A DNA stretch of 64,000 bases from Setomelanomma holmii (taxonomy: Eukaryota; Ascomycota; Dothideomycetes; Pleosporales; Phaeosphaeriaceae): contig ML978176.1 in assembly GCA_010015745.1 (NCBI GenBank), positions 250,400 through 314,399 of the forward strand, written 5' to 3'. A program made the position numbers and the translations under genes. Positions 32,738-44,342 of this stretch are shown here, in pieces (position 1 is the first letter of the stretch; each line of letters starts with the position of its first letter). The notes beneath the pieces are model-generated. The model made no database searches, was not told where the DNA came from, and was given only the letters and a program-made list of their open reading frames with translations.

Positions 32738-34150
32738 GCGTACACTACTTCACGCTGGTGGTGTAGTGTAGATTACATCATGGTTCCGTATTGTTAGCCT
32801 GTTCATGTAGATGATGTGGTGTATAATGTCGGAGCTTTCTTGTTACATGTTTGTTTTTGCAAATCTAGCATTGTCGTTCGTCTATCAAGCATTGTACTGC
32901 GTTTGGGTTTTCATCCCTGCTTCTACACTTTCCGCACAAGCATAGCTGAAGACTCTTGTATTGTTTGCGTGCATGGAACATACGGCGCGATATTTTTGAA
33001 GTAAGCCACGCTTAGCATACTTGTATAGGATACGTGAGAGAAAGTGAATTTGCAAAAATCTGTTACTTTTGCCTTTGCGATGTGATGCTTGTCGATCTGA
33101 AATGCACAGCACGACTTAATGACGATCATATATAATTACACGGAGACGTTGCGGAATATTATACAAAAGGATTCAACATTCCGTGGAATGACGGAGAAAG
33201 GAAGCGAGAAATTACCTGTCAACAATGAGATCATACGTAGTCCGGCTCGTTGGGCATCATCGTGCTCAGAGGCGTCACACAACACCAACGACGTAATTAG
33301 TCCCACTGAAGCCTCAAACTCAGATAGCCTCAACACACTCCGTGCGTATCAACCTCGGCCCGCCATCCACGAGCATTCTCGGGATCATAATCATCCCAGG
33401 AGTCCACATTTCAGTGCGCAGGAACCGACAACTCCCGAGTTCTGCGAGGTAGCGACAACGGCCTTCCCTGCTGTATATAGACGTGTCATTTCTGACACTG
33501 CCAACCACTCACAATCCCCACGAAGATCATCCTGCATCCAGCTACGCAATGCCGTGGCCGCTCCGCCTGGGCCCGGTACCGACCTGCATGCCGATCCAGC
33601 GATAGATAACAAATCGTCGCACCACGGCCATATGGCAATGATTCCACCGGCTAGATAGCACTGCAATGTGGTCTCCGAGGCTCGGAGAGTGGATGCTCTC
33701 GCTGTTCATTGTCCCAGCGTCGCCTTCACCGCCTGTCTTTGCGGTGCGCTCAGTGACCGAGCAAGTCCTGATAGGGGAAGGGGTGCATTAGTGTTGGAAA
33801 GGTGGGCTAGTGGGGTAGACCTGCGTGGTCGAATCGCGTGCCTGGGCAGCGGGGTACAGAGCGTGGAGACCTACAATTGTGAAAAACATCCGGCGATGAT
33901 GCAAGTTGGCCTTGGGAGTGTAAATTGTTGTTTCTTGCCTTGGTCTTCCCTTCTCTCCATTGACCCTTCACCGACGTCTTGCACTTTAATCTTCAGCACC
34001 TTGCGAGCTTCATGATATGAAGCGCACACTGGGCCCTCTGCGCATTATCGGAATCCGACTGATCTGAACCAGCTATCAGAATCCAAGCGCAGAATCCAGA
34101 TCGAGCGTGTCGGTCGCGCCTGAGATTGCGTAGGCAGAGCTGGTAGAGGA
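32738..34150. other. Intergenic region with an AT-richer 3' flank
   Basis: 1,413 bases. The first 400 after the LPMO stop are AT-richer than the surroundings, as expected for a 3' UTR and terminator. A 179-codon plus-strand frame (33119-33658) is hydrophilic, has no domain or conserved-looking segment, and is not called. Confidence 0.4.
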
Positions 34151-35823
34151 ATGAAGGTCAAGGTGCTGCTGCTTGGCCGAATCGCACAGTAAGTTTTCCT
34201 ATCGTTGCGTTCCTGACTCAGTGGTCGTCTGTAGGATGTGCCATCGTCCGAAAACCGGTATCCGATATTCTTGGGTCTTGAGAGCGAGTTCTGCATGCGC
34301 TGAAGGGCAAGCCTATGTTATATATAAGCTAATTCGAAGAACATTAGTGCCATCGACTCCTGGAGGTCACTATCCAATGTCGCAGAAATAGTCGAATCGC
34401 AAGCTCAAACACGCAATGACTTCATCGAAGAGTGTAAGACTGGGTCGTTGGACGGAGCTGTGGTGATTTATCGGACCTTCGAGAGCGTCGAAACAACCGG
34501 TCGGTTCGATGATGAAGTGATTAGTGCTTTGCCGGGGAGTGTCAGCTTCATTTGCCACAACGGTATGATGTTCTCCCCTTGATATTGTTGCGATAGGCGT
34601 TTGATAGGCTGTGCGGGGTGAAGGTTATCGGCACTGATGTTTGTAGGGTGCAGTTGGCTTACCACCACAACGTAGGTGCCGGTTACGACCAGATTGACGT
34701 CCACGCTTGCTCGAGGCGTGGTATCAGGGTCTCGAACACTCCCAATGTGGTCAACGACTGCACTGCCGACACCACGATGTTCCTCATACTCGGGGCTCTT
34801 CGACGACTAAACGTACCAATGACCACACTTCGAGAAGGGATCTGGCGCGGTCATCAGCAGCCTCCACTTGGTCATAATCCTGAAGGAAAGACACTCGGTA
34901 TTTTAGGTATGGGTGGCATAGGGCGAAACATCTTGAAGAAAGCAGAGGCCTTCGAAATGCGAGTCATTTACCACAATCGTCGTAGGCTTGATGGAAAGCA
35001 AGCTGGAATCGCCGAGTATGTGACGTTCGAAGACCTGCTGGAGAAGAGCGACATCATCAGCGTCAATCTGCCCCTCAACGTGAGTAGTCATTTCGCACTA
35101 ATACTCCCTGCTGGAGGGGCATACCGTGTGTCGTGCAGACTTTATGAGTGCTGACCTTGGTGCAGGCGGAAACGCGGCACATCATCTCAACGCATGAATT
35201 TGGACAGATGAAAGATGGTGTAGTTCTTGTGAACACAGCTCGAGGTGCAGTCGTGGACGAAGAAGCCCTCGTCAAGGCTCTGGACAGTGGCAAGGTCGCT
35301 TCTGCCGGACTCGACGTGTATGAGAACGAGCCGAACATCCACCCAGGGCTGACGACGAACCCACACGTCTTACTGTTGCCACATATGGGGACCTGGACGG
35401 TAGAGGTGAGTCATAAAGCTCCTTCTTGTTGCCACTTGCGGTGGTACATCGGCTGCTGTCGTGACATCGTATGAAGAACGCATCGTGTGGTGCAGGGCGC
35501 TCGCCGGGCGGCATGCATGGCTAGCAGGTTGCATCGCAGCATGTGGGCGGTATGTGATTGTCTAGAAAGAGTGTGGGAGTACAGGCTTATGCAGAAAGTG
35601 AAGTAGCTACCTGCAGACATCGCGCCTGCCTCATCATGCCGTGCTGTGTTATTGTTCGCGTCCAGCGCTGTCTGAAGGAAGGAGCGGCCAAGAACCCGCA
35701 CTGAGCTGACTTTGACAACAGACCCAAGCGGCAATGGAGGAAAAGACGATATCCAACGTGCGATCTGCGATTGAAATGAGCTCTCTGAAAAATCCAGTAG
35801 TAGAGCAGGTCGATTTGTGCTGA
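34151..35823 (+). CDS. D-isomer-specific 2-hydroxyacid dehydrogenase
   Basis: NAD(P)-dependent reductase/dehydrogenase of 2-oxo and D-2-hydroxy acids (glyoxylate/hydroxypyruvate-reductase type). Five exons (34151-34188, 34348-34562, 34676-35079, 35166-35405, 35722-35823) encode 332 residues, all phases consistent. The start MKVKVLLLGRIAQ-HAIDSW fits the family. Substrate-side motifs are FICHNGAGYDQIDV and VSNTPNVVNDCTADT. The dinucleotide motif is LGILGMGGIGRN (GMGGIG at 162-167). The catalytic triad is Arg245 (NTARGAV), Glu274 (ENEP) and His292 (PHMGTWT). The last exon supplies TQAAMEEKTISNVRSAIE. The fourth intron (35406-35721, 316 bp) is the longest seen in the window. Exact substrate unknown. 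Confidence 0.92.
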
Positions 35824-38728
35824 ATGGCGGCCGTAGCTTGTCAATACTCTCCTTCTCGACAGAACATCGATTCTATGATAGACAAGACGTAAAACCTATA
35901 GATTGTAAACCACGGGAATCTAGACAAGAGCACGTTTCGCTGGAGTTTTTGTAATCGGTGCAGATTTCGAGCTTCCTTGGGTCTTAGCCGCGAATGCTGT
36001 CCACGTGAAGGTACTCCAGCATTCAGCTGTAGATTGCAACTAGGTGTTGGCCGTGCATTGCACATCTCTTCAAAGCCTGTACCGTGACCTGATGCTGAGT
36101 TGCCGGAACGATGGGACGTATATCCTCGGTAATAAGTGCAGTGCAATCTACAAGAAGCAAGGTACCACGGCAGACAGCGTCCTGCTGCACCCCTTTTTCG
36201 TGCATCGCGTGGGTAGGTGAGCAGTGACTGCTTTTGGAAGCCCACGGAGAATGATGTGCAGCGCTTAACGTCCCGTCAACTTACCCTAAGAGGCAAGTAC
36301 GATCGCCAAAAGCAAGAGCCATCGGCAGTGACATGCCAGCCAACGTCAAGACCCATGTTGTTGTGCCGGCGAGGTTGTCCCTTGTGCGCAGCCTAACATG
36401 TGTCACTGTTTCCGCTGGCCGACTTTGAACATGTCTCAGAAAGGAAATTGCGCGTAGAGTTTCCAGGGCGCGGAGGAAGCGGCTGAGAAGAGTTGGAAAT
36501 GTACGCGAAACTTTCGCAGCCCGAAGAACCAACGGATCGGAAGGGCAATGATACGTAGATTGATTGTGCCTGAGCGTGGGGCGGCATGATGCGCATGCTC
36601 GCTAAATGGCGGCTTCCACATTTCTTCGATACAGCTTCCATACGTTGAGTTGCGGGGGCATCCTGGAACATCGCTTTGGGCTGTACCGTACGCTTGATCC
36701 GCTAAGCGAGAGATCTTCAACTCCTCTGACGACTGTCGGGCAGCTACCGCGAACTGTAGGCGGCAATGCGAACGATTGCGCGCGAGCAGTTCGTCCTCGG
36801 TCGTTACTGCTCATGGTGGCACGAACCGGATCGACGTCGCCTCCAGTTCAGCCTTGATTCCAGGGTCTGCTCGTGCGACTCGGATACCGAACCTCAGACT
36901 GCGCCCAAATGGTGTCAGAGGCCTTAATGGACGCGTCTTGTGACTGGTCCGCTCATTGCGTGTGCAACGTTGACTGCCCGATCTGGGAAAACTGATGAAG
37001 CTGTTCGCACGACACGCCGCACGGCCAGTAGTGAGATCGCTGTTGCAAACCAGGCGTGGCTCTTCCGCACAGGCGAGCTTTGCCTAATGATGCTGCTATG
37101 CGCGATGGTCGCACTCGATATGGACAACGTAACGGCCGGCCTCAGAGGCCGCTCGCATTGATTTATCCGCTACTAGCCTCTGGTGGTACCGACTCTTCGC
37201 CAATCCTCAGGCTGAGCGGCGCACCACCAGATGCGACACAGTGGAGACGGTCTGGTCTGGCTCTCATGCAGCGCTGTTGTGGTGGCTGGTTTTGATATCT
37301 CGCCGTCGACGGTTAAATGTAGTCGGAAATGACATTACACAGGCGGAGATTTCCACCACCATGTCAGCATATCTGATATGACAGAGTGCACCGATGGTGA
37401 GGGCGACGGCGAGGGAAGGCGGGCCGGGCAATGCTGATGAAGACAATCAGAGCCCCTGTGCCCAATCACCCAAGGCTGCTATGAGGTCATGAAGCCGGCC
37501 CGCTGGCGATGCAGAGGATCAGGGTGCGGCGCACGTTGCAAAGATACGCTACTTGCAAGCGAGCGACGATGAAATGACATGGGCCAAAGGAGGACCAGCA
37601 AAGCGCCGTCGACAACAGGCTGTGGCCGTTCCCGCCCACTCCGAGACCCAGGTAACTGCAGCAATCAGCCTTAATCAAATTTGTCAGCCCGCGACGGAAA
37701 GGGATTGGGGAACGCAAACTGGTACGTCCAAGGCTCGCACAACGCGTCAAAGCCGACGCGCCTTGCTGCATGTACTGTATCCAGTGCATCCCAATACCTC
37801 GCAGGCCAACTGAGCCGCGCGGAGGGGCAGCGTGCAACCTGCAACGGCGCATGACGGAGCAGCCTGCCATCTGCGCAGTTCCAATAGCATGGCGACGCGG
37901 TGTGGAGAGAAACGCCGCTTCGGCAGCTGATTGCAGGAAGAACAGCAGCGGAGGAGGAACATGCAGAGGTCTCCAGCACTACCACTCCAGGGTGCAGGGG
38001 TTGCCACACGTGATCCAGGGCTGGCCGCTAGTTTCCTGCGATTCTTTTTTCCCAGCTGTCTTCTCCCACGCCCCTACACCCAAGACGCTCCCGCATTGCG
38101 CCCGCTGCACCTCTCGTTGCAACAGCGCACGCATTGCACGCCGTGGCTCTGCAGGACCCTACCGTTCCGTTGACGAGCTCGCTCGGTAAAGCGAAGGCGG
38201 GAACAAGGGCAGAAGCGAATACAGACCAGCAAGCGAGGCGTTAGTCCTGTGAGTACACCAGCACCGTTTATCATCGCGCACGCTTCAGCGCACTGCCACG
38301 TTCATCACCTGCTGAATGGCGCCTAGCGAGCTGCGGCACCCTTCGCTGCCCGCCCTCCCTGGTCGCATTCTTGACGTGTTGTCGCTGTCTCTGCGCGCCG
38401 TGGACATGGCAGACTCGCCCTCCCCTCGCGCTCGCGGCGGCGTGCCTTGTCCATGTTCTGCGCCCGCGCCTAGCGATGACCGCTCCGTTGCTGATATATC
38501 CCGCGCAGTGTTCGACTGCAGTGACTTGCAGCACACCGAGGCACCCCTGGCCTGCTAGCTCTCCCGATTTGGCCGCCAACACGCCTCGGCCGCCTCGAAC
38601 CAACAGTGCAGCCATCCCAGTCCCAGCTGGCGGCGTCCGACATCTTAAGCTTTCTTCTAGCGAGCCTCGCCTTCCTCAGGTCCATCGCCAGCCTGCGCTG
38701 CGCTCGGGCGGCTTCAGATTGCTAGCCC
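35824..38728. other. Long gene-poor region upstream of the Zn2Cys6 regulator
   Basis: 2,905 bases with no supported gene. Many overlapping short frames exist on both strands, as expected in moderately GC-rich non-coding DNA, but none shows a domain, signal peptide or coherent intron structure. The last 700 bases are C/T-rich and probably the promoter and long 5' leader of the regulator at 38729. A rapidly evolving or lineage-specific gene cannot be excluded. Confidence 0.4.
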
Positions 38729-40959
38729 ATGTCACACGATTTCACCACGCAGCTCAATTCCGCGCCATATTCGCCCGCCCCATCCCACTTTTCGCAATCC
38801 AGCATGGCGGATCCGAATGGCCAGCAGTCAAGACAGCAGCAGCAGCCCGTTGCCTATCCTTCACCACACTCCTACCCGTCGCCGTCCATGCAGCCCACCT
38901 ACACGTACCCGCCGTCGCAAGGCCAGCAGAGCAATGAACCCTACCGAGGGTCGCCGCAAGGCACGAATATGTCGCTGCCATCGCTCAACTTACCGCCAAT
39001 TCGCCTGCAAGACGGACAGCAACCACCGCCGCCCCAACCCCAGGCACCACAGCAGCCCATGGGCTCTCCGCTGCCACCACCGCCGCACAGCTTGCCTCAG
39101 TACTATGGGCATCAACCACATCCGCATGCGCCGCCTGGCCAGCAGATGATGGCCAACATGGGGCCTGCGCAGTACAATGCGCAGATGCGCTACCAGCTGC
39201 CGCTGCAACACAACGAGCAGCGTGTTCTGTCGGGCGGACGTCACAAGAAAGAAATCAAGCGTCGTACCAAGACTGGATGTCTGACGTGTCGCAAAAGAAG
39301 AATAAAGGTGAGTGCAGCCCGGATCACTCTGCGCACGGCGTCGTCGCGTTCGAGTCTGCGATACGCATCAATCACTTCCAGCTTGCTCTTTGCATTCTGG
39401 TGGACGTCAATGGCGCGATTGGCCGACGCGTCGCGTTTGGTTGCTGTCCGAAACCGTAACCGAGCCCTAACGAAGCGAGCGACCCAAACGTTTATACCGA
39501 CCTCACACTTCGCACATGCGCTAACAGATTATACATACAGTGCGACGAGGCCCACCCCAGCTGTCGGAACTGTCAGAAGAGCAAGCGCGAGTGTCTTGGA
39601 TACGACCCCATTTTCAAACAACAGCCGGGACCAGCACAAATACAGCCCGCCCCCAATTCAGGCCCGGCACCACATTCCACGACCCCAGTACCAGCGCCTG
39701 CACCTCCCGCTTCTTCCACGTATAGCCAGAGTCCTGTTCCGCAAGGGTACGCTCCAGCTTCTTCTTCGGGCTACGCCCCCGTACAACCCGCAACAAGCGG
39801 GACGCATCCATCAGAGAATTACAACGCCATCGACCCTGCACTCGCTGCCCCGCCAGGCCAGCCGATGCATCAAGGTCAACCGCAGTACAACGGTGTGCAC
39901 GATATGAACTCTGCCATGGGAGGCCCGCCTGGCGCAACCGCCTATGCACAACCACCGCCACCTCTTCAGGCGACTCGAGGTTAGTAGCATATTTCATGGA
40001 ATTCGGATGCAGCAACGTTCGCCTGAACAAATGCTTCGCGCTTTCACTAGGTCCACGCTCTCGAATGCCACATTTGCTAACGATATGAACCAGGCAAAAA
40101 ACTAGTAATGGCCGACATTTTTGGCATCTGCAATCATAGTCCGCCAGAGGTTCCTGTCCGCCAAAGCCGAGTTCCTGATGAAGTGAACGAAGACTTCCAA
40201 AGAATCTTCCTCAATGACTACTTACAAGGGCTCGATATGATGCTCCAGACAACTTGGTACAGTACCAATGGTAATGCGCTGAGTAGAGCATGGGCAGATC
40301 GAGCCTTGCATGAGGAGGCTGCCTACTTCACTGAGTGCATGAGGGACAAGTCGCAAACGGGCGACATGGCTGGCGTCTTTAGTCAAGAAGCCCGTCTCAT
40401 TTGGAATCTGCTCGGTACATGTAAACTCCCGGAACCGCCCAATGCCAATGGCACGCAGTCTCAGCCCACACCCGAAGCCAACCTGGCTCTGAGAGAAGTC
40501 CAAGCCCGTTTCGATATCCTGGAATGCCTTCTCACCAACCAAAGTTTGGCCACCAATCCACTGCGCAGCCTCTCCTACGGGCAACTGTCAGAGGCTAAGA
40601 AGGGCGAGACGGACTTCTGGCTATTCCTTGGCGACTTCGTTCAATCTTCCGGCGCCGACAATGCACCCCCAGGCGCTGCAGAGCACGCATTGGGCGTAAT
40701 GCGTAACGTTTTGCAGGTTCAAGAGGTCCGCGATGCGATCTATAGTATTGCGATCGCACGCCATTGTGGCGCGCAAATCGGTGGCTTCCCCAACCGACTG
40801 CCTCCACCATCAAACCAGCAAGAGGACAGCGAGCTGAACAAACTCATCGTAGCTATGTCTTTCATTAGTCATGAAAGTCGGCAGGGCTCACAGCAAGTCC
40901 TCGCCCGCATTTGCGACATGGCCATGTTGTCCTGGGAGGTGGCGAGGCCGGCTCCATAG
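38729..40959 (+). CDS. Zn2Cys6 transcription factor
   Basis: Exons 38729-39307, 39541-39979 and 40094-40959 encode 627 residues. Introns are 233 bp (39308-39540) and 114 bp (39980-40093). The N-terminus (about 1-170) is Gln/Pro-rich, activation-domain-like. The binuclear zinc cluster is split by intron 1: TGCLTCRKRRIK | CDEAHPSCRNCQKSKRECLG, with Cys 184, 187, 194, 201, 204, 211 (CX2CX6CX6CX2CX6C), followed by YDPIFKQQPGP. A second Pro-rich linker leads to a helical C-terminal domain (NEDFQRIFLNDYLQGLDMML, TDFWLFLGDFVQSSG, SYGQLSEAKKGE). Nuclear DNA-binding regulator; targets unknown. The 2.9-kb upstream region suggests complex control, which is inference. Confidence 0.9.
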
Positions 40960-42702
40960 AGTGGAGATACACCATCAAGCGTATCGAAAGAACCGTTGAG
41001 AGTCTCAAATGAACCGTCAAGACGTCTAGAGCTCACTGAAACTTACGTCTCCGGCGAAAGTCGCTTCACGTCCCTAAGAAACACGTCCAACCGATCACCT
41101 TTTGTTCATCGCCGTTAGATTGTTTTTCGCGTTCTTCGGAAATCTGTTAGTCTCTATCCTCACCCAACCACCCTCAGAGCATCGCACTTGTACAATCTCC
41201 TTTTGGTTATTATGATTCTATTTTCCTCTGCACATAGCTTGCGGAGCTGGTGATTTCAAACATCATTTTCGGCAGGCACACATGATATACCCGGTCCGAT
41301 TTAAGTCGTGTCCTGCGTTACCTGTCTCGCCTCACGGCGACAATCCTAATTTCTATTCATCGAGACGCAGAAAGTCACCAAGAGCCTTATGAAACATGAT
41401 TTGACGTGCCACGGGCCGCGTGGACGGATTGCTCTAGCGAGAGACAGCCGAGTTCTCAATGAGAATGGTGAAGTGACATGGTGTGCCCATTTTATCATTA
41501 CCTCGCCACCGTGGACGCCTGTCGAGAGGGTTGTTACATTGCGCTATTGATACTGCTACGTGGTTGCCAAGGTCCTGTCACGGCTCAGAGTCGACTGCTG
41601 ACATGATGTCGTTTGGATACGACTCCTGGCATGGTGCCACAAAGGAGTTAGTGGTAGTACAACAGGCTCTGACTGATGGACGGCTAATCAAACAGCGATC
41701 CCTCTCCGACAAAAATGTTTGATTAGCCTTTGGACTTGGAACCAGTCAGTCGCGTCCCTCCACGACTGCTAACGTTGCATGAAGACAATAATTCGAAACG
41801 TTCACCGCCACTCGCGTGCAACCAGTGCTGGATCCGACGCGTGAGTCTCTAACGCCACATCGCATTGCCAGACTTTCATCTCGTATGCAACTACTCAACA
41901 GTGGAGGCCTCTTCAATGCATGAGTAGCTCGTTTCGCGTACCCACTACTTCTCCAGCCCCCGCACTCACCACACTCACCAAATACCTGAGGCCGACCTCA
42001 CCACGTCGTCAAAGCCACCCTCACACAACACCGTCTCACGCAGCCACCAACCTTCGGAGAATTTCCACTTCCCCGGGACCGACGATCATCTCACCCAGCG
42101 ACCTGTCGTGGTCCGTGTCACTCCGCCGCACACCACCACGTCAGTTCATTGAAACGAATCGGAAGCCGCCGCCGGAGTGAGCCCTTTGTGCGACCAAAGG
42201 TGGAGACAGAACAGACGCCGAACTCCTTCGGTTCATTTCCGGACGTATGCTGTGCGAGGGTGGCTGGTGGGCTGGGGGCGAATTGGATGTGGGCTTGGAG
42301 AGGAGGGTTGGGTGCATAGGTGGGTACGGCGTATGTGGTGAGATGGGGACGGGAGGAATGGGGAGTGACAGTTCCGAAGGTGCCGAATACGATGGCTGGG
42401 AAGGAGGAGTCGACATGGGGTGCTGTGGGAGGATGATGATGCATACCGCTGGGTCGTTGTGGGTGCTGGCATGGGAGTAGTGTGAGAGTAGGAATGTCAC
42501 GTGCATGTTATCACATGGTCTGTAGCTGAATGGCAATAAAAGGAAGGCACGTATTGAAGGATACTTCTACCTTAACACCTGTGCCGAACCTCTTCGTGTG
42601 CAGTCGCCTTGCAGAGTTCTGTATGACTCTAGGTACTTTTCTCTCACAAGATCGTCAATTCGAAAATGCTAATAAGGTATCCAAGCCCTTGCAACAGCCG
42701 CT
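40960..42702. other. Intergenic region; possible small Pro/Ser-rich frames
   Basis: 1,743 bases between the Zn2Cys6 gene and the repeat-exon gene. The only frames that might be real are two overlapping antisense ones: minus 42141-42536 (with MSTPPSQPSYSAPSE and RRSSASVLSPPLVAQR) and plus 41920-42180 (MSSSFRVPTTSPAPALT). Both are low-complexity Pro/Ser/Thr sequence and overlap at 42141-42180, so at most one is genuine. A CACGTG (42498-42503) is present. Confidence 0.35.
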
Positions 42703-43727
42703 TCAGTGCCAAACGACGACTCGTCCCGTGAAGAACAGGACCGACATGACGCTGATGAAAAGCGTCAACGTCCAGCCTAACACCATACGAGATAAGGAGA
42801 CAACATAGTCCACTCTACTTGTATACTCGATGATGTCTGGCGAGCCTTGAAGACATGGCAATATCATTGTCCCGACAATCAGGAGAACAAGAGCTCCAAA
42901 CACAATTCGCTGTGACCGGGTAGTCTTTCCCGGGCGGCCGTCGATTAGGAAAAATCTTGCATTGCATGAACCTCGGCATGCTTTGTAGCACTCTGTCGGA
43001 TATTGAGCTTCGCTTTGGCCGTTGATCAAGATGAATCTTGGACTGTGTTGACCTCGATGTGCGTTGCTGTACTCGGTAGGATATCGAGGTTCGTTACAGC
43101 CTATCGCAGGCGTGGTGGGAACGAGCTTCTTTATCATCGTGATATTCCTCTGTTTGATTAGGTCAGTCTCTTGCTATGCCATCACTGCTGCATGTCACAT
43201 ACCTCTTCGTAGAAGAAACGATTCACAGTAGTCGTGGTAGTTATGATGGTGTCGCTTGATCCGTCGTTCTCGAGCTTTCTCTCACGGTGATCTTGCTCTA
43301 GTCATTTACATTAGTCTCTTGATCGATCGTTATTGCTGCATATCACAGACCTCTTCGCGGGGATAGCGTATTATGTTTGTAGTCGTAGTTGCGATGGTGT
43401 CGTTTGACCCGTCGTTAATGAGCTTTCCTCTTACAGTGATCTTTCTCTATTGGTCTACATTAGTCTCTTGCTAAATCTTCGTTGCTGCATACGACAGACC
43501 TCTTCGTAGTAATGACGTGTGCTAGTGGTGGTGGTAGTCACGATGGTGTCGTTCGATGTCGCTCCAAGGATAGAAACGGGTTGCGGTGGAGTCACAGGCC
43601 CTATGTAGATTTTCTGTGCAGATGAGAAGAGAAAAATACTGCTTGCGAGGCAAGGCTTTTGAAGAAGTGGGAGTGGCGCAGCTTGGAAGGAAACATGGTC
43701 CAGGACTGAATAGCGTTCCAACAGCAT
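42703..43727 (-). CDS. Unrecognised two-helix membrane protein built from duplicated exons (start unresolved)
   Basis: I do not recognise this family. Exons: ...-43500, 43351-43446, 43203-43295, 42703-43149. All junctions are phase 0; introns are 53, 55 and 53 bp. The last intron has a canonical GTATGT donor; the other two use GTCTGT. Exons 2 and 3 (96 and 93 bp) are diverged copies of one unit: KLINDGSNDTIATTTT...EE and KLENDGSSDTIITTTT...EE. The end of exon 1 repeats it again (ATSNDTIVTTTTTSTRHYYEE). The last exon contains a second tandem repeat (PRYPTEYSNAHRGQHSPRFI / AQYPTECYKACRGSCNARFF), then two hydrophobic helices (IVFGALVLLIVGTMILPCLQ and MVLGWTLTLFISVMSVLFF). The first in-frame ATG I can place is 43727; the frame stays open to 43910, so an upstream exon is possible. 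Thr-rich repeats suggest a glycosylated extracellular part; inference. Confidence 0.5.
42944..43103. repeat. Diverged tandem repeat (about 81-84 bp, two copies) inside the last exon
   Basis: Two adjacent segments encode about 28-residue repeats that share PTE, RG and RF(I/F)LI(N/D)G positions. The DNA copies align around GATGAATCTTG/GAAAAATCTTG and CGGATATTGAG/GGATATCGAG. Boundaries are approximate. Confidence 0.65.
43141..43560. repeat. Tandem ~149-bp exon-plus-intron repeat, about 2.8 units
   Basis: Unit boundaries at ACCTCTTCG in 43201, 43349 and 43498 give periods of 148 and 149 bp; a partial unit precedes 43201 and another follows 43498. Each unit contains a Thr-rich coding part (GATGGTGTCG on the plus strand) and an intron part (AGTCTCTTG...TGCTGCAT). 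Copies diverge by substitutions and small indels but keep splice sites. Confidence 0.85.
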
Positions 43728-43910
43728 TCGAATCAACCAGGTGGACAAATTCAAGATGTATACATGGAAAGTTTGATGATGAACAGCTAGATCCGACTCG
43801 AAAAGTGGTTCTCGTTGCTGCGGGTCGTGCACTTGGGCACTCAACCTCCCGCATTGGGCAGGCACGATGCTGTTGATGCCTCGCAGTCTGGTAAGAGCGG
43901 ATGTAAACAC

Positions 43911-44342
43911 ATCACCAGTGGGGCAACTTCCCCACAGACTACATCGAGGATGACGTGCGCTTTCTGTGAAGATTGCGGTGGTACTCTCAACATTTTGATG
44001 CCACTTCGCATCGCGAATCTGCTTATCTTCTCAGCTCATGGCCGCATCTAGCTCGAATTATGTCGATATTTATTCTTAAACTTCAATTTCAGCACGTCAC
44101 ATACGTCCCACTAGTTGATTTCTCATCGCTTCTATGATGGTTTGTTCTCCGTCACCTTCACCTCGACGACGTTGGGAGATTAGACATCGTCGCGCCTGGC
44201 GACACCATGTTTTGCAAACGGCGCGTAGTGCCGTGTTATGATGCCAGTCATTTTCACTCTCCTCGCTCATCGCCTGCGATCCCTCGCTCTTCTTGACGAG
44301 TCGCGACATTTCCATCGAACCAGCGCGTCCTACATCACCACC
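43911..44342. promoter_or_regulatory. Divergent intergenic region
   Basis: 432 bases between the repeat-exon gene (reading left) and the conserved unknown protein (reading right). Expected to contain both promoters. An upstream first exon of the left gene could also lie here. Confidence 0.35.

Noticed and set aside
33119..33658. 179-codon plus-strand frame
   Set aside because: Hydrophilic, compositionally like translated non-coding DNA, no domain; cannot be supported.
38371..38937. 188-codon plus-strand frame upstream of the Zn2Cys6 regulator
   Set aside because: Overlaps the regulator's first exon in another frame and has no features.
42141..42536. Pro/Ser-rich minus-strand frame, about 130 codons
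   Set aside because: Low complexity and antisense to an equally weak plus-strand frame; mentioned only in the intergenic entry.
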